Assembly: GCF_000317125.1 (NCBI RefSeq)
Contig: NC_019695.1
Coordinates: forward strand, 3,646,336-3,710,335
Source: Chroococcidiopsis thermalis PCC 7203
Lineage (GTDB): Bacteria; Cyanobacteriota; Cyanobacteriia; Cyanobacteriales; Chroococcidiopsidaceae
Length of the DNA: 64,000 nucleotides
Direction of reading: 5' to 3'
Within the stretch, counting starts at the first letter, position 1. Each line of letters opens with the position of its first letter. The notes beneath the pieces were generated by a model that had not been told where the DNA came from, did no database searches, and was given only the letters and a program-made list of their open reading frames with translations. Positions 55,511 to 64,000 of this stretch are shown here, in pieces. The translations under genes were made by a program, and so were the position numbers.

Positions 55511-55956
55511 TAGAACAGCGGGTTTTTAAGAAATGTATCATTCGTCTGCCGATGACATAATATCTGCCGATCGCGGAGGTTTGCAACCGAATTCAAGATG
55601 TATCTTCGATCGCATCAGTTTCAATTTTGCAATCCACCTAAAGGTATAAAATTACAGCGAAATCTAATTTTACATGCAACTACTGCAAGCAGTTAAGTAA
55701 TAAAATTGACTGAGCTAACATGATTTCAACTGACAATCTGCACTTGTAAAAAGGATTTTTGCTATAAAAACTAGGACATTTCAATGAATTGTAGATCGAA
55801 TTGCATTCAGCACTCACCCCGAGGCGATTGGCAATAAACTTAACTTAAGATACACGTCTCCCCTCGATCGATCTAATCCAGCCAGTCACGCATAATTTTT
55901 CCTCAAACGAAAATACCGATCGCACTATCCAAATGCTGTCTTTTTTCTGGCGATCG
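55511..55956. other. intergenic region between WD40 gene and dehydrogenase gene
   Basis: About 445 bases without a supported ORF. It holds the promoter region of the WD40 paralogue and the end of the six-gene cluster. I see HIP1-like CGATCGC cores but no clear terminator hairpin. Confidence 0.4.
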
Positions 55957-56928
55957 CTATTGATACACTTCAGGATTAACGCAATGTGGCAGACGATCGC
56001 CCCTAAGTCCAGCAACGAGATTGGCGATCGCCATGCTTGCCATTTTTTCTCGTGTCGGACGGCTGGCACTAGCAATATGAGGTGTAATCATCAGGTTATC
56101 CAACGTCAGCAACAAGCTTTGAGGCGCAATAGGTTCTGGATCGGTGACATCCAGAGCAGCGGCAGCGATTTGTCGCTCTTTCAGTGCTTGATACAAAGCC
56201 TCTGAGTCTACAATTTGTCCTCGTGCCGTGTTAATTAAAATTGCCGATCGCTTCATGCATTGAAATTGCGGCTGGCTAAAAAGATGGTAAGTATCTTCAG
56301 TCAAAGGAGCGTGAATCGTCACAAAATCTGACTCTTGCAGCAGGCGATCGAATGTCACGCACTCTGCACCGAGAGATTGTTCTATGTCCAAACGCTGTCG
56401 ATCTGCATACAAAATGCGCATGTCAAACCCTTTGGCACGGCGAGCTACGGCTTGACCGATCCGCCCCAAACCGACAATACCTAAAGTAGCTCCAGCAATA
56501 TTCGCTCCTAGCAACAAGTCCGGTTCCCAAGTCTGCCACTGACCCGCACGCACGAACCGATCTGCCTCCACAACTCGCCGTGCTGCTGTCATCAACAACG
56601 TCCAAGCAAAGTCTGCGGTCGCATCTGTCAAAACATCAGGCGTGTGACCTACGGGAAGATGTCTGGCAGTCGCAGTTGGGATGTCAATGTTATCGTAGCC
56701 AACTGCCATTTGGCTAATGACCTTGAGTGACGTTCCTGCCTCTATTAAGTGTCGATCGATCTGGTCGGTAAGCAGGCACAGCAAGCCATCGATCGCGCCG
56801 ATCTTTTCCAGTAACACGTCATCAGGAGGTGGTTGGCGCTCCGACCAAACTTCGACATCAGCAATTGGGTCAAGTCGATCTAAGGCGATCGGCAGGCGAC
56901 GAGTCACAAAAACTTTGAATTTGGACAT
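55957..56928 (-). CDS. D-2-hydroxyacid dehydrogenase
   Basis: 323 residues with the NAD-binding GIVGLGRIGQAVARRAKGF (about 145-165) and the catalytic trio: Arg in NTARGQIVD, Glu in DVTDPEP and His in TPHIAS. It belongs to the glyoxylate/hydroxypyruvate reductase group, some of which reduce 4-hydroxyphenylpyruvate. It is the last gene of a same-strand cluster headed by 4-hydroxyphenylpyruvate dioxygenase. A role in interconverting 4-hydroxyphenylpyruvate and 4-hydroxyphenyllactate is plausible but inferred from context only. Confidence 0.88.
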   Translation of the reverse strand: MSKFKVFVTRRLPIALDRLDPIADVEVWSERQPPPDDVLLEKIGAIDGLLCLLTDQIDRHLIEAGTSLKVISQMAVGYDNIDIPTATARHLPVGHTPDVLTDATADFAWTLLMTAARRVVEADRFVRAGQWQTWEPDLLLGANIAGATLGIVGLGRIGQAVARRAKGFDMRILYADRQRLDIEQSLGAECVTFDRLLQESDFVTIHAPLTEDTYHLFSQPQFQCMKRSAILINTARGQIVDSEALYQALKERQIAAAALDVTDPEPIAPQSLLLTLDNLMITPHIASASRPTREKMASMAIANLVAGLRGDRLPHCVNPEVYQ

Positions 56929-56991
56929 ATGGCAATCTCAGTCATTCATAAGATTAGCGCGATATGGTTGTCATTCGTCATTGGTCATTAG

Positions 56992-59106
56992 TCATTTGTT
57001 AAATACGCTTGTGCTAGAAGCCCGATCGCGCAATGCACGTCGCATCACTTTATTTGAGGCAGTACGAGGTAAAGCATCAACGATCGCCAGATCGTAAATC
57101 TTGAACAGGGGATTGAGCTGCGAAGCGATCGCCTTTTGTAACTGGGTTTTGAGCGTTGCTTTGTCCTGCTGTCGATCTGGTGCAACCACCGCAAAAATGA
57201 CCAACTGGCTAGGACCCCCTTCTGGAGGAGAGACAGCGATCGCGGCAGTTTGATAAATTCCTGCTACAGAATTGAGGACTTGCTCGATTTCCACCGCGCT
57301 GACCTTGATGCCTCCCAAATTCATCGTGTCATCAACGCGACCGCAAGCGCGATAATACCCATTGGGGAGATGTTCGATCCAATCTCCATGACGGCGCAGG
57401 GAGAGTAGAGGCGGGTTTACTTGGGGGGTAACTGGTTGATTCGGGAATTGGTCTGATAAACCCGCCCTGACAGCAGACGGAAGAGAGGGGGTATCGGCGA
57501 AATAGACGTGGTGATGGTCTTTGTTGAGTAATGTGGTAGAAAGTCCGATGGAAGGGGGGATAATAAACAACTCGCCTTTGTTGGTAGGGCGATCGCCTTC
57601 GAGAATAATAAAATCTAATCCTAATGCAGGGGTTGTGAAAGTTGCAGGAGCCGCAGGCTGTACCAGCGTGCCAGTGATATAGGCTCCACCAATCTCAGTC
57701 CCACCACAGTATTCGATAATCGGCTTGTATCCTGCTAGAGACATCAAAAACAGCATGTCCTGTGGATTGGAACATTCACCCGTCGAGCTGAATGCTTTAA
57801 TCGCACTCCAATCCAGCCCTTGCATACAAGCAGTTGTTTTCCAAATGCTGACTAGACTTGGTACTACCCCCAACATATTCACCCGTGCCGCTTGAATAAA
57901 TTGACCGAATCCTCTCTCGGTGGGTGCGTCGTAGTAGAGAGCAATAGTTGCCCGATTAATTAAACTGGCATAAATCAGCCAAGGTCCCATCATCCAGCCT
58001 AGATTGGTTGACCAGGCTACGACATCTCCAGGGTGAATATCTTGGTGCAAGTGTCCGTCAACTGCACATTTGAGCGGTGTTGTTTGAGTCCAAGGAATAG
58101 CTTTGGGTTCTCCCGTAGTGCCAGAGGAAAATAAGATATTAGTATAAGCTTCCGATGCGGTGGCTAGGGCATCGAATCGTTCGTTTGAGCTGAGAAATTT
58201 CTGCCAAGCTAAATCGCCAGAACGCAGTGTTCCAGACACGGAAATATCGAGCGACAGCACGACTGCTTTAGGGGCATCGGCATCGATAACTTTGGTATAA
58301 AGGGGTAACTGTTTGCTACCACGCTGAATATAGTCTTGGGTAAAAATTGCCTTTGCCTGAGTTATACGCAATCTGACGGCGATCTCGTTGGCAGCAAAAC
58401 TATCGGCGATAGAAACCACCACGCAGCCAGCTTTAATAATTCCCAGGTAAATCGCTACAGATTCCGCAGTCATGGGCATGGCGATCGCGATCGCATCGCC
58501 AGGACGGAAGCCCCAGTCCACAAGCCCATTAGCAACTCGGTTGCTCAAGGCGTGCAGCTCTCCATAGGTCATGGTGGAAAGCACGCCGTCCTGTTGAAAG
58601 ACGATTGCGGGAGAATTTTCAGGCGCTTGAAAACAGCTCTCAACAATGTTGAAACGAGCATTTACCAGCCATTGAGGAAATTCTACCCCCCGCGAAAGAT
58701 CGACAATTTGAGTGTACTTCTGCCGGAAACGAATACCCAATCGTTGAATCGTCATCTCCCAGAACCGATCCCGATTCTGCACCGACCAAGCATGAAATTC
58801 TCGATAGGAGGCAATTTGCAACTGATGCATTAAAGCAGCGATATTGGTAGACTCAATTTCTTCTTGAGAGGGAAACCAAGCTGGAGCAGGTTTCTGGGAT
58901 GCGTCCCAGTCGGAGAAGGTAGTTTCGTAAAGGAGTTCGTGCAATGCAAAGGGGCAATCGGGCTTGAGGATGTGACGAGTTAGCTGCTGCCAACACTCCA
59001 CAGCAGGTAAGGCAGCCAGCCACCGCTCGACTTGCGGTAGAATTGCGATCGCTGTCTGTCGATCGACTCCACAGTTTACTATTTGCTCCAACGATAATTG
59101 CTTCAC
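56992..59106 (-). CDS. acyl-CoA synthetase-like AMP-binding enzyme
   Basis: The 704-residue ANL enzyme has the acetyl-CoA synthetase-type N-terminus (HAWSVQNRDRFWEMTIQRLG), AMP-binding P-loop ILFSSGTTGEPKAIPW, CGGTEIGGAYITG, the GRVDDTMNLGGIKVSAVEIE hinge and the C-terminal PRTASNKVMRRAL with the catalytic Lys. It starts at a GTG behind GGAGGTGAACG. It resembles plant AAE17/18-type or acetoacetyl-CoA-synthetase-like proteins. It would activate a short-chain or aromatic acid made in the cluster; acetoacetate is one candidate because homogentisate cleavage ultimately yields it. Substrate unproven. Confidence 0.87.
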   Translation of the reverse strand: MKQLSLEQIVNCGVDRQTAIAILPQVERWLAALPAVECWQQLTRHILKPDCPFALHELLYETTFSDWDASQKPAPAWFPSQEEIESTNIAALMHQLQIASYREFHAWSVQNRDRFWEMTIQRLGIRFRQKYTQIVDLSRGVEFPQWLVNARFNIVESCFQAPENSPAIVFQQDGVLSTMTYGELHALSNRVANGLVDWGFRPGDAIAIAMPMTAESVAIYLGIIKAGCVVVSIADSFAANEIAVRLRITQAKAIFTQDYIQRGSKQLPLYTKVIDADAPKAVVLSLDISVSGTLRSGDLAWQKFLSSNERFDALATASEAYTNILFSSGTTGEPKAIPWTQTTPLKCAVDGHLHQDIHPGDVVAWSTNLGWMMGPWLIYASLINRATIALYYDAPTERGFGQFIQAARVNMLGVVPSLVSIWKTTACMQGLDWSAIKAFSSTGECSNPQDMLFLMSLAGYKPIIEYCGGTEIGGAYITGTLVQPAAPATFTTPALGLDFIILEGDRPTNKGELFIIPPSIGLSTTLLNKDHHHVYFADTPSLPSAVRAGLSDQFPNQPVTPQVNPPLLSLRRHGDWIEHLPNGYYRACGRVDDTMNLGGIKVSAVEIEQVLNSVAGIYQTAAIAVSPPEGGPSQLVIFAVVAPDRQQDKATLKTQLQKAIASQLNPLFKIYDLAIVDALPRTASNKVMRRALRDRASSTSVFNK

Positions 59107-59124
59107 CGTTCACCTCCTGCCTTC

Positions 59125-59997
59125 TCATGCAGTACCTAACAGGGCGATGACTCCAAATGCCGTACCTATACGTTCCCAGAAGTTAAATCTTTGGTAAGCG
59201 CTCTCGCTACGTTGCTGTTGGTAGTGCGCCAGCGCCATTCCCAGACTCAATAAAGCGATCGCCGAGAACGTGGCAAATAACAGGGGACGTGCCATCGATA
59301 AGAGGCGAAGTGCCACAGGTATAGAACCCATCAACACCCCCAGCAAACCCCAAGCGATCGCGAAAGCCACTCGATCTCCCCACCGATTTGCAACTGTGAC
59401 AATCCCTTGAATGCGATCGCCTTCCGCATCATGCACGTCCCAGACAATTTCTTTAGCCAAGGCATAGCAGAATAAAAACCCCATTGGATAAAGCATTGCC
59501 AATGGTCGGCAGGCAACCAAACTACCCAGAAAAATCAAAGCCGCAATAGTTGCAGCTACAAGTAGATTGCCAAAAATACCATTGTATGATAAAAGATGCG
59601 AATAATTCCAGAGCAAAACAGTACTAATAGCAACCAGAACAAAGGGAGACAAACCTAAAGGGATAGCAGCGATCGCGGCACAGCCGAACAGAATTGCCGC
59701 AGCCCACCAAGCTTGTTGCAATGAAAGCCGACCGGAAGGCAAAGGGCGATCGGGATGACTGATGCGGTCTTTAGCTAAATCCCAGTAGTCATTGATGCCG
59801 CAAGCAGCAGAGGTTATGCAGACTAAGATAATTGCCGTCAGCAGGTATTGCGGTAGTGCAACTGTGGCATCGAGAGCATAGATTGTGGCACAGCCTGCTA
59901 AAGCTGCGAGGATACCAGCTGGCAGCCGAAAAAGCTGAACAAAGGCTCGGATCGAGCTTATCGTGCCAATATAGGGAAAGGAAAGCGTGCTAGCCAT
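59125..59997 (-). CDS. UbiA-family prenyltransferase
   Basis: 290 residues, about eight transmembrane helices. The first Asp-rich motif is INDYWDLAKDRISHPDRPLP and the second DVHDAEGDRIQGI; both are needed to bind a prenyl diphosphate through Mg2+. The pattern is closer to the NDxxD…DRPLPSG group than to known homogentisate phytyl/solanesyl transferases (whose motif is NQxxDxxID…NKPxLP). It lies 18 bases upstream of the ligase and likely attaches an isoprenoid to a cluster product or lipid. Confidence 0.9.
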   Translation of the reverse strand: MASTLSFPYIGTISSIRAFVQLFRLPAGILAALAGCATIYALDATVALPQYLLTAIILVCITSAACGINDYWDLAKDRISHPDRPLPSGRLSLQQAWWAAAILFGCAAIAAIPLGLSPFVLVAISTVLLWNYSHLLSYNGIFGNLLVAATIAALIFLGSLVACRPLAMLYPMGFLFCYALAKEIVWDVHDAEGDRIQGIVTVANRWGDRVAFAIAWGLLGVLMGSIPVALRLLSMARPLLFATFSAIALLSLGMALAHYQQQRSESAYQRFNFWERIGTAFGVIALLGTA

Positions 59998-60030
59998 AAT
60001 TGATAAGTCGTACGTAAGTCGAGAATTAAC

Positions 60031-60074
60031 TGGTCACTGGTCACTGGTCACTGGTCACTGGTCACTGGTCACTG
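60031..60074. repeat. six tandem TGGTCAC heptamers
   Basis: A perfect six-copy heptamer array. It overlaps the 3' end of the HDO-like gene and supplies its last codons (SVTSDQ then stop). Length variation here would alter the protein tail. Confidence 0.85.
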
Positions 60075-60966
60075 AATTCAGTCCGTCCCAAAAGACAGCG
60101 ATCGCATCGAGAATTTCTCGACCACCTTGGATAAATTTGGTGCGATCGAAGTCTGGTTTGAAATAAACTTCCTCCAGTTCCTCCAGCGTGTGTCCGGCGT
60201 GTTGCGCTTCGACACGGTTGTGCCAGGTGAAAAACGCGAGGCGCAAGTGCGGGTGTCGCGTTTGCTTGATGCGCGTTAAGCCATCTTCTAGTTCTTGCCA
60301 AAAGCCAGCCGCCGCCCAGTTTTCGACTGCAAAGCTAGCACCCTCAGCGATCTGCGGATCGGCGCTACCGTAGAGGCGGATTAATTCATCGCAGAAGTGC
60401 AAAGTTGTCGGACTACCCTGCTTGCGCTTACCAATGTCGCCATAGCTCAGACCTAACCCCTCAGCAACACCAACTAGCCACTCAAAATGAGCTGCTTGAA
60501 AACGGCAAATTCCACCGTCTACTGTACCCTCAGTGCTGACCAGTTCAGGATCGCCTTCGCGGTCTTTTTCTGCACTCTGGGTAACGCGGCTACTACCTGT
60601 CTGTCCTAGCTTGCGATAGATTACGCCTAGCTCGTTGAGCAAAATTTCTCGGCTAGCACGCGATTGTTGCAACGTCGCTGAATTAATGACTTTTTGTAAA
60701 GCTGCAATCAAAAATTGGTTAGAAAAAACTGAAAACTGTTGAATAAAGTAGACTAGCTCCTCATCTGTAGCCCTACCCTCGCGAAACCAACGGGTATAGG
60801 CGTTATTAGTAATGATGCGGTGCTGCATGAATTCGCGATCGACTTCGACCAGAAAATCTCTAAACTCGTCTACTCGATCCTGAGTCAGTTCGCCTTGGCG
60901 CAAGCGTTCCTCAATCCGCGCAGAAATAGTTAATCTACTTGAAGATGTTGTCAAAAGAGAAGTCAT
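60055..60966 (-). CDS. haem-oxygenase-like diiron oxidase (HDO) family protein
   Basis: 303 residues, mostly helical. The motif H249-x3-E253-x2-H256, preceded by E215 34 residues earlier, fits CADD/UndA-like diiron sites; an earlier E112 is a further candidate ligand, with a roughly 30-residue charged insertion (120-150) between. The ATG follows TAGGAGTAATAAATT. The last residues (SVTSDQ) are encoded by heptamer repeats. It lies between hmgA and the prenyltransferase gene on the same strand, so it likely oxidises an aromatic or fatty intermediate in that route. Catalytic activity and substrate are unknown. Confidence 0.72.
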   Translation of the reverse strand: MTSLLTTSSSRLTISARIEERLRQGELTQDRVDEFRDFLVEVDREFMQHRIITNNAYTRWFREGRATDEELVYFIQQFSVFSNQFLIAALQKVINSATLQQSRASREILLNELGVIYRKLGQTGSSRVTQSAEKDREGDPELVSTEGTVDGGICRFQAAHFEWLVGVAEGLGLSYGDIGKRKQGSPTTLHFCDELIRLYGSADPQIAEGASFAVENWAAAGFWQELEDGLTRIKQTRHPHLRLAFFTWHNRVEAQHAGHTLEELEEVYFKPDFDRTKFIQGGREILDAIAVFWDGLNSVTSDQ

Positions 60967-61005
60967 AATTTATTACTCCTAACGGTAATGGAGCTTTTGA
61001 GTAGA

Positions 61006-61060
61006 GGGGACAAGGAGGACAAGGAGGACAAGGAGGACAAGGAGGACAAGGGGGACAAGG
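61006..61060. repeat. tandem GGACAAGGA nonamers
   Basis: Six units between the HDO and hmgA genes. They are the complement of the CCTTGTCCC-type units at 4,290-4,405, so the two arrays belong to one repeat family. Confidence 0.8.
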
Positions 61061-61090
61061 AAGCAGTTACGAATGATCGATGACCAATGA

Positions 61091-62251
61091 CTAATGATTA
61101 ACCCAACTATACGAATAGTCTTTGTCCTCAAATTTAAGAGCGTGCTGTGTCAACTTCAGCGGACGAAAGGTATCGATCATCACAGCGAGTTCGTCAGTCC
61201 GTTCTTTTCCAATTGACCCCTCGTACATGCCTGGGTGAGGACCGTGGGGAATACCCCTGGGATGAACGGTAATCGATGCCCGTTCAATTCCTTTACGCGA
61301 CATAAATTTCCCCTCAACGTAGTAAATCACCTCATCTGAATCGACGTTGGAATGGTTGTATGGAGCCGGAATTGCTAAAGGGTGATAATCAAACAGACGC
61401 GGTACAAAGGAACACAAAACAAATCCGGGGGCTTCAAATGTTTGATGTACTGGAGGCGGTTGGTGAACCCGACCTGTAATTGGCTCAAAGTCTTCGATGT
61501 TGAAGGCAAAGGGCCAAAGATGCCCATCCCATCCCACAACATCTAAGGGATGATGGTGGTAGAGATAGCTAGTAATCTGGTTTCCAGCTTTGACTCGAAC
61601 CTCAAATTCTCCTTCCTCATCGTGGACGATTAGTTGGTTTGGCGGACGAATATCGCGCTCGCAGTAGGGGGAGTGTTCGAGAAATTGACCGTAGCGATTG
61701 AGATAACGTGCTGGTGGCTCGATGTGTCCGTAAGCTTCTACAACCAACATGCGCTGCTCGACTGCTGCATCAGGGAGGATACGCCAAAGAACTCCCGTGG
61801 GAATTACCAAGTAATCGCCACGTCGGTAGAAGAGATTGCCAAACTGAGTTTCTAGTATGCCGCTCCCGTCATGGATGAAAATGACTTCATCGCCGCAGGC
61901 GAACCGATACCAATAGTGCATGGGTCGTGTCGGGCAAGCGACTGATATGCAAATCTCTGAATTTGCCATCAAGGGGATGCGCGATTCCACAGCATCGCCT
62001 TTCGCTGTCATATTTGCCGTGCGTAGGTGGCGGTGATGCAAGGGGCTTTGGTCTTCGTAGGGAATTTCTACGTTGCCCTCGATCCAAATTTTCTGAATTT
62101 GCGTGGGTGGATGCAGGTGGTAGAGCAAAGATTGCACGCCTGAGAAGCCACGAAGCCCGATCGATTCTTCGTGATACAGAGAGCCATTTAGTTGACGAAA
62201 TTGAGTGTGTCGTTTGTGAGGAATGTTCCCCAAATAGTAGTAATAAGTCAT
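61091..62251 (-). CDS. hmgA: homogentisate 1,2-dioxygenase-like protein
   Basis: The 386-residue cupin has the homogentisate dioxygenase pattern: YHHHPLDVVGWDGHLWPFAF, YNHSNVDSDEVIYYVEGKF and HPRGIPHGPHPG, which supply iron ligands (His and an acidic residue, then His). It lies four bases after hppD and would open the ring of homogentisate, giving maleylacetoacetate. Isomerase and fumarylacetoacetase genes are not in the window. The smaller size than the 430-residue plant/human enzyme is usual for this bacterial branch. Confidence 0.87.
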   Translation of the reverse strand: MTYYYYLGNIPHKRHTQFRQLNGSLYHEESIGLRGFSGVQSLLYHLHPPTQIQKIWIEGNVEIPYEDQSPLHHRHLRTANMTAKGDAVESRIPLMANSEICISVACPTRPMHYWYRFACGDEVIFIHDGSGILETQFGNLFYRRGDYLVIPTGVLWRILPDAAVEQRMLVVEAYGHIEPPARYLNRYGQFLEHSPYCERDIRPPNQLIVHDEEGEFEVRVKAGNQITSYLYHHHPLDVVGWDGHLWPFAFNIEDFEPITGRVHQPPPVHQTFEAPGFVLCSFVPRLFDYHPLAIPAPYNHSNVDSDEVIYYVEGKFMSRKGIERASITVHPRGIPHGPHPGMYEGSIGKERTDELAVMIDTFRPLKLTQHALKFEDKDYSYSWVNH

Positions 62252-62255
62252 GGTT

Positions 62256-63362
62256 TCACACCGTGGCGATCGCCAAATTGCCTCTCAACGTTTGCTCGCG
62301 TTCGATCGCGACAAACAAGGATTTGAAATTCCCCTCACCGAAGCCTTGCGCTCCGTGTCGCTCAATGACCTCAAAGAACAGCGTCGGTCGGTCTTGTACT
62401 GGCTGGGTAAAAATTTGGAATAAATACCCATCTTCTTCTCGATCTACTAAGATGCCCAACTCGGCTAGCCGCTCGATTGGCTCCTCGATTTTTCCTACTC
62501 GCTCCTCTAAGTTTTCGTAGTACGTTTTTGGTGTCGAGAGAAACTCAACTCCTGCTGCCCGCATCTGAGTGACTGTCTCGACGATGCTGTCGGTCGCGCA
62601 GGCAACGTGTTGAATTCCGGCTCCGTGGTAATATTCCAAGTACTCTTCAATTTGAGATTTACCCTTGCCTAAAGCTGGTTCGTTAATGGGTAATTTAATC
62701 GTACCCGTGCTGTCCTGCATTACTTTGGACATTAAGGCTGAGTACTCAGTAGAAATAGCGCGATCGTCAAAATGTATTAATAGGTTAAAGCCCATCGTCT
62801 CAGCAAAAAACTGCGTCCACCTCTCCATTGCCCCTAGTTCTACATTTGCAACTACGTGGTCGATGGTTTTCAGTCCCACTCCTTTGCGGTTGGCATGTAG
62901 ATTCCGAGGTTCAAAACCAGGAGCAAAAACACCTGCATAATTACTGCGATCGACGAACTCGATTAAGGTATCGCCATAAGCATGAATCGCACTGTAGCGT
63001 AACACTCCATAATTATCTTGTGCTTCCGTCGGGGCGATCGCTCCCACCGCACCTCGTCGAGTTGTTTCTTGATAGGCGCTAACAACATCAGGGACTTCTA
63101 AAGCAATAATGGCAATTCCGTCGCCGTGTTTGAGTACGCTTTTAGAGATGGGATGTTCTGGATGCAGTCCCGTACTCAAAACAAAGCGAATATCCCCTTG
63201 CTCTAGTACGTATGAGGCAGTGGCGCGACTATTAGTCTCTAGTCCTCGATAGGCAGCGATCGTGAATCCAAAACACTTGGAATAAAATAGTGCTGCCTGC
63301 CTTGCGTTCCCAACATAGAACTCAAGGTGGTCAAATCGCTTAATCGGGCAAAAATCGCTCAT
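62256..63362 (-). CDS. hppD: 4-hydroxyphenylpyruvate dioxygenase
   Basis: From the ATG behind GGAGAAATC the protein has 368 residues. Two VOC domains are visible; iron ligands occur as His in KTIDHVVANVE, His in GIQHVACATDS and Glu in LFFEVIERHGAQG. The product is homogentisate, precursor of tocopherol and of the catabolic route. It leads the cluster, with hmgA four bases downstream, so the two enzymes acting in sequence are translated together. In cyanobacteria hppD is usually alone or with tocopherol genes. Confidence 0.92.
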   Translation of the reverse strand: MSDFCPIKRFDHLEFYVGNARQAALFYSKCFGFTIAAYRGLETNSRATASYVLEQGDIRFVLSTGLHPEHPISKSVLKHGDGIAIIALEVPDVVSAYQETTRRGAVGAIAPTEAQDNYGVLRYSAIHAYGDTLIEFVDRSNYAGVFAPGFEPRNLHANRKGVGLKTIDHVVANVELGAMERWTQFFAETMGFNLLIHFDDRAISTEYSALMSKVMQDSTGTIKLPINEPALGKGKSQIEEYLEYYHGAGIQHVACATDSIVETVTQMRAAGVEFLSTPKTYYENLEERVGKIEEPIERLAELGILVDREEDGYLFQIFTQPVQDRPTLFFEVIERHGAQGFGEGNFKSLFVAIEREQTLRGNLAIATV

Positions 63363-63767
63363 TGGGATTTCTCCTTTGAAGAAGCTTGTCCAATTGCCCA
63401 ACCTGCGACTGAATCTCATCAGACAATTGGAGCGATTGAAACGCAGACACTTCTAACTCTTTATTTGCGTTACCGAGGCAGCACAATCTGACACGAACGC
63501 TACCGCACTACCTTTTGCGTCACATTTGTGTGAGACCGTTGTTGTTCAGGAGCTGAAGTTGTCTTTTAATTTGATATTCGAGTTGTTGTTAACCAAAAGA
63601 CTCTAATAAAATTATAAAACTTATTTTTTAGCTCCATATAGCATGAATTGTGAACTAGTAAACTTGGTTGGGTTTATGTATTTTATTTATCTATCTTTAG
63701 GTGTAATTCTTTAAGCGTAACCGAGCAGTCCACCCAAGAGATAGAGTGACAATTAGGCGGTAGTGTT
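63363..63767. other. promoter-containing gap upstream of hppD
   Basis: About 400 bases, AT-rich from 63,540 to 63,720. It should contain the promoter of the six-gene cluster. No ORF or RNA gene is evident. GGAGAAATC before the hppD start is the ribosome-binding site. Confidence 0.4.
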
Positions 63768-64000
63768 CTAAGCCAGCGGGAGTTGAATTTGAAAAGTGGA
63801 ACCCTGCCCAGAAACGCTTTTGACGTTAATTTCACCGCCGTGAGCGCGAACGATCTGTTGGGCGATCGCTAACCCCAATCCAAAACCGCCTGTTTTACGC
63901 GCTCGCTTAGAATCGACACGATAAAAGCGATCGAAAATCCGAGGTAAATCCGATTGGGGAATGCCAATGCCGCTATCCTCAACTTGAATTACAGCTTGAT
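63768..64000 (-). CDS. histidine kinase, C-terminal part only
   Basis: The last 77 residues of an HATPase domain: [20 protein letters not shown] (N/G1 box), [20 protein letters not shown] (F box) and [16 protein letters not shown] (G2 box), ending at PLA. This is a typical EnvZ/PhoR-type sensor kinase whose N-terminal domains lie beyond the window. Confidence 0.9.
   Translation of the reverse strand, partial: QAVIQVEDSGIGIPQSDLPRIFDRFYRVDSKRARKTGGFGLGLAIAQQIVRAHGGEINVKSVSGQGSTFQIQLPLA

Noticed and set aside
60031-61060. CRISPR array
   Set aside because: The repeats are 7 and 9 bases in direct tandem with no spacers, and no cas genes are present.
1-64000. tRNA, rRNA or prophage genes
   Set aside because: I looked for tRNA-like cloverleaf patterns, rRNA stretches and phage structural genes and saw none that I could support by eye.

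Overview
The window comes from a cyanobacterial chromosome. The octamer GCGATCGC (HIP1) and its GCGATC/CGATCG core occur throughout. Short tandem heptamer and nonamer repeats sit at gene boundaries, and several families are typical of cyanobacteria: FutABC, GUN4-domain protein, DUF1830, 14-blade WD40 NB-ARC proteins, vMAP-N/AAA-like proteins and 4-hydroxyphenylpyruvate dioxygenase. The genus cannot be fixed from the sequence alone; a large-genome form such as Chroococcidiopsis or a filamentous relative would fit.

Layout. 1-7.4 kb: a minus-strand set of two paralogous sugar-binding lipoproteins with no permease or ATPase, followed by a membrane hybrid histidine kinase and a receiver-PAS-PAS protein. 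7.5-11.5 kb: a small-protein/aspartic-protease pair with a broken second gene, two STAND-type AAA-like ATPases and a transposase scrap. 11.6-17.9 kb: a Rof-like protein and an iron region (futA, PKHD hydroxylase, a Gly-Glu-repeat histidine phosphatase, futB, and divergent futC). 17.9-22.3 kb: a complete 3,872-bp Tn3-family transposon with 38-bp inverted ends and a 5-bp target duplication, inserted in a DUF1772 gene that reads in frame across the junction once the transposon is removed. 22.3-32 kb: a glycosyltransferase, a two-subunit xanthine-dehydrogenase-like set without an iron-sulfur subunit, and assorted oxidoreductases. 32-34.8 kb: an NDH-2-like dehydrogenase and an IS element. 35.3-40.3 kb: an RND efflux pair plus two tiny membrane ORFs. 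40.4-45.6 kb: a GUN4-domain protein, a beta-carbonic anhydrase/bestrophin pair, DUF1830, a YdhR-like protein, an AraC regulator and an NTF2-like protein. 46.4-47.8 kb: a haem-oxygenase-like diiron oxidase (HDO) candidate with a duplicated N-terminal 16-residue motif, followed by a 58-aa ORF. 48-55.5 kb: two tandem NB-ARC/WD40 giants. 55.9-63.4 kb: a six-gene minus-strand cluster (hppD, hmgA-like, HDO-like, UbiA prenyltransferase, acyl-CoA ligase, 2-hydroxyacid dehydrogenase). The window ends inside a histidine kinase gene.

How the genes may work together. The clearest candidate for an undescribed system is the six-gene cluster at 55.96-63.36 kb. It starts from 4-hydroxyphenylpyruvate and homogentisate and adds a diiron-oxidase-like protein, a prenyltransferase and an acyl-activating enzyme, without the usual isomerase and fumarylacetoacetase in view. 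The second is the repeat-bearing HDO with its small ORF. The orphan binding proteins beside a sensor kinase, the carbonic anhydrase-bestrophin pair and the reduced xanthine-dehydrogenase set are further coherent modules. All functional assignments are from sequence motifs recognised by eye; no database search was run.
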